64,000 nt of DNA from Clostridium cuniculi (lineage in GTDB: Bacteria; Bacillota; Clostridia; Clostridiales; Clostridiaceae): NCBI RefSeq assembly GCF_004353185.1, contig NZ_SMUS01000024.1, positions 1 to 64,000 on the forward strand, given 5' to 3'. The first letter of the stretch is position 1; each line of letters opens with the position of its first letter. Of this stretch, positions 63,218 through 64,000 are shown piece after piece. The notes below the pieces were generated by a model. That model saw only the letters and a program-made list of their open reading frames with translations, was not told where the DNA came from and searched no databases. A program made the position numbers and the translations under genes.

Positions 63218-64000
<783 letters not shown>

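Overview
The window is chromosomal DNA of a low-GC, spore-forming Firmicute, best matched by Clostridium sensu stricto. Supporting points are the very AT-rich sequence, strong AGGAGG ribosome sites, a GerS-like germination protein, AbrB with an apparent Spo0A box at its promoter, and gene orders shared with Bacillus/Clostridium (yabB-rsmI-abrB, ftsEX-ctp-minJ-like-uvrB, uvrC-murB-rapZ-yvcK-whiA-dnaE-pfkA). The species cannot be fixed. A complete beta-glucuronide pathway would suit a gut inhabitant, but that is inference.

Layout. 1-405: end of an rRNA operon (23S 3' end, 5S, tRNA-Phe). 0.5-7.7 kb: bcp, a parvulin foldase, a broken HAD phosphatase gene, tRNA-Pro, an NlpC/P60 cell-wall hydrolase, trmN6-like/rsmI, abrB and a DUF1836 regulator. 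7.8-18.2 kb: a Cas4-like nuclease/DinG-like helicase, YihY, a short SSB, acpS, a GerS-like lipoprotein, a MazEF-type pair, split transketolase and two tandem YitT proteins. 18.2-24.7 kb: ftsE-ftsX, a Ctp protease, a MinJ-like PDZ membrane protein and uvrB.

24.9-44.1 kb is an accessory block lying between uvrB and uvrA. Its first half holds a response regulator, a sortase remnant, two ABC-2 exporters and a histidine kinase. Its second half is a full glucuronide catabolic regulon: uptake (GPH symporter), UidA, UxaC, UxuB, UxuA, KdgK and KdgA, plus a GntR regulator, a HAD hydrolase and a GH3 glycosidase. A shared palindrome, CTAGTATACTAG, lies before each of the five transcription units. 44.2-57.2 kb returns to core genes: uvrA (own promoter with a LexA-like box), an FHA protein, ftsW/rodA, a penicillin-binding protein, uvrC, murB, rapZ, yvcK and whiA. 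Tandem 72-bp structured repeats and a MITE-like hairpin lie between some of these.

The most striking feature is dnaE (57302-63159). The gene is cut into four exons by three self-splicing introns. Intron 1 (276 nt) and intron 3 (349 nt) are ORF-less group I introns. Intron 2 (1678 nt) is a group II intron: it starts GUGCG, has a 34-nt domain V and a domain VI with a bulged A 7 nt before a terminal AU. It encodes a LAGLIDADG homing endonuclease rather than a reverse transcriptase. Joining the four exons restores an uninterrupted DnaE of about 1184 residues, so three precise splicing events seem necessary to make this replicative polymerase. The window ends inside pfkA.
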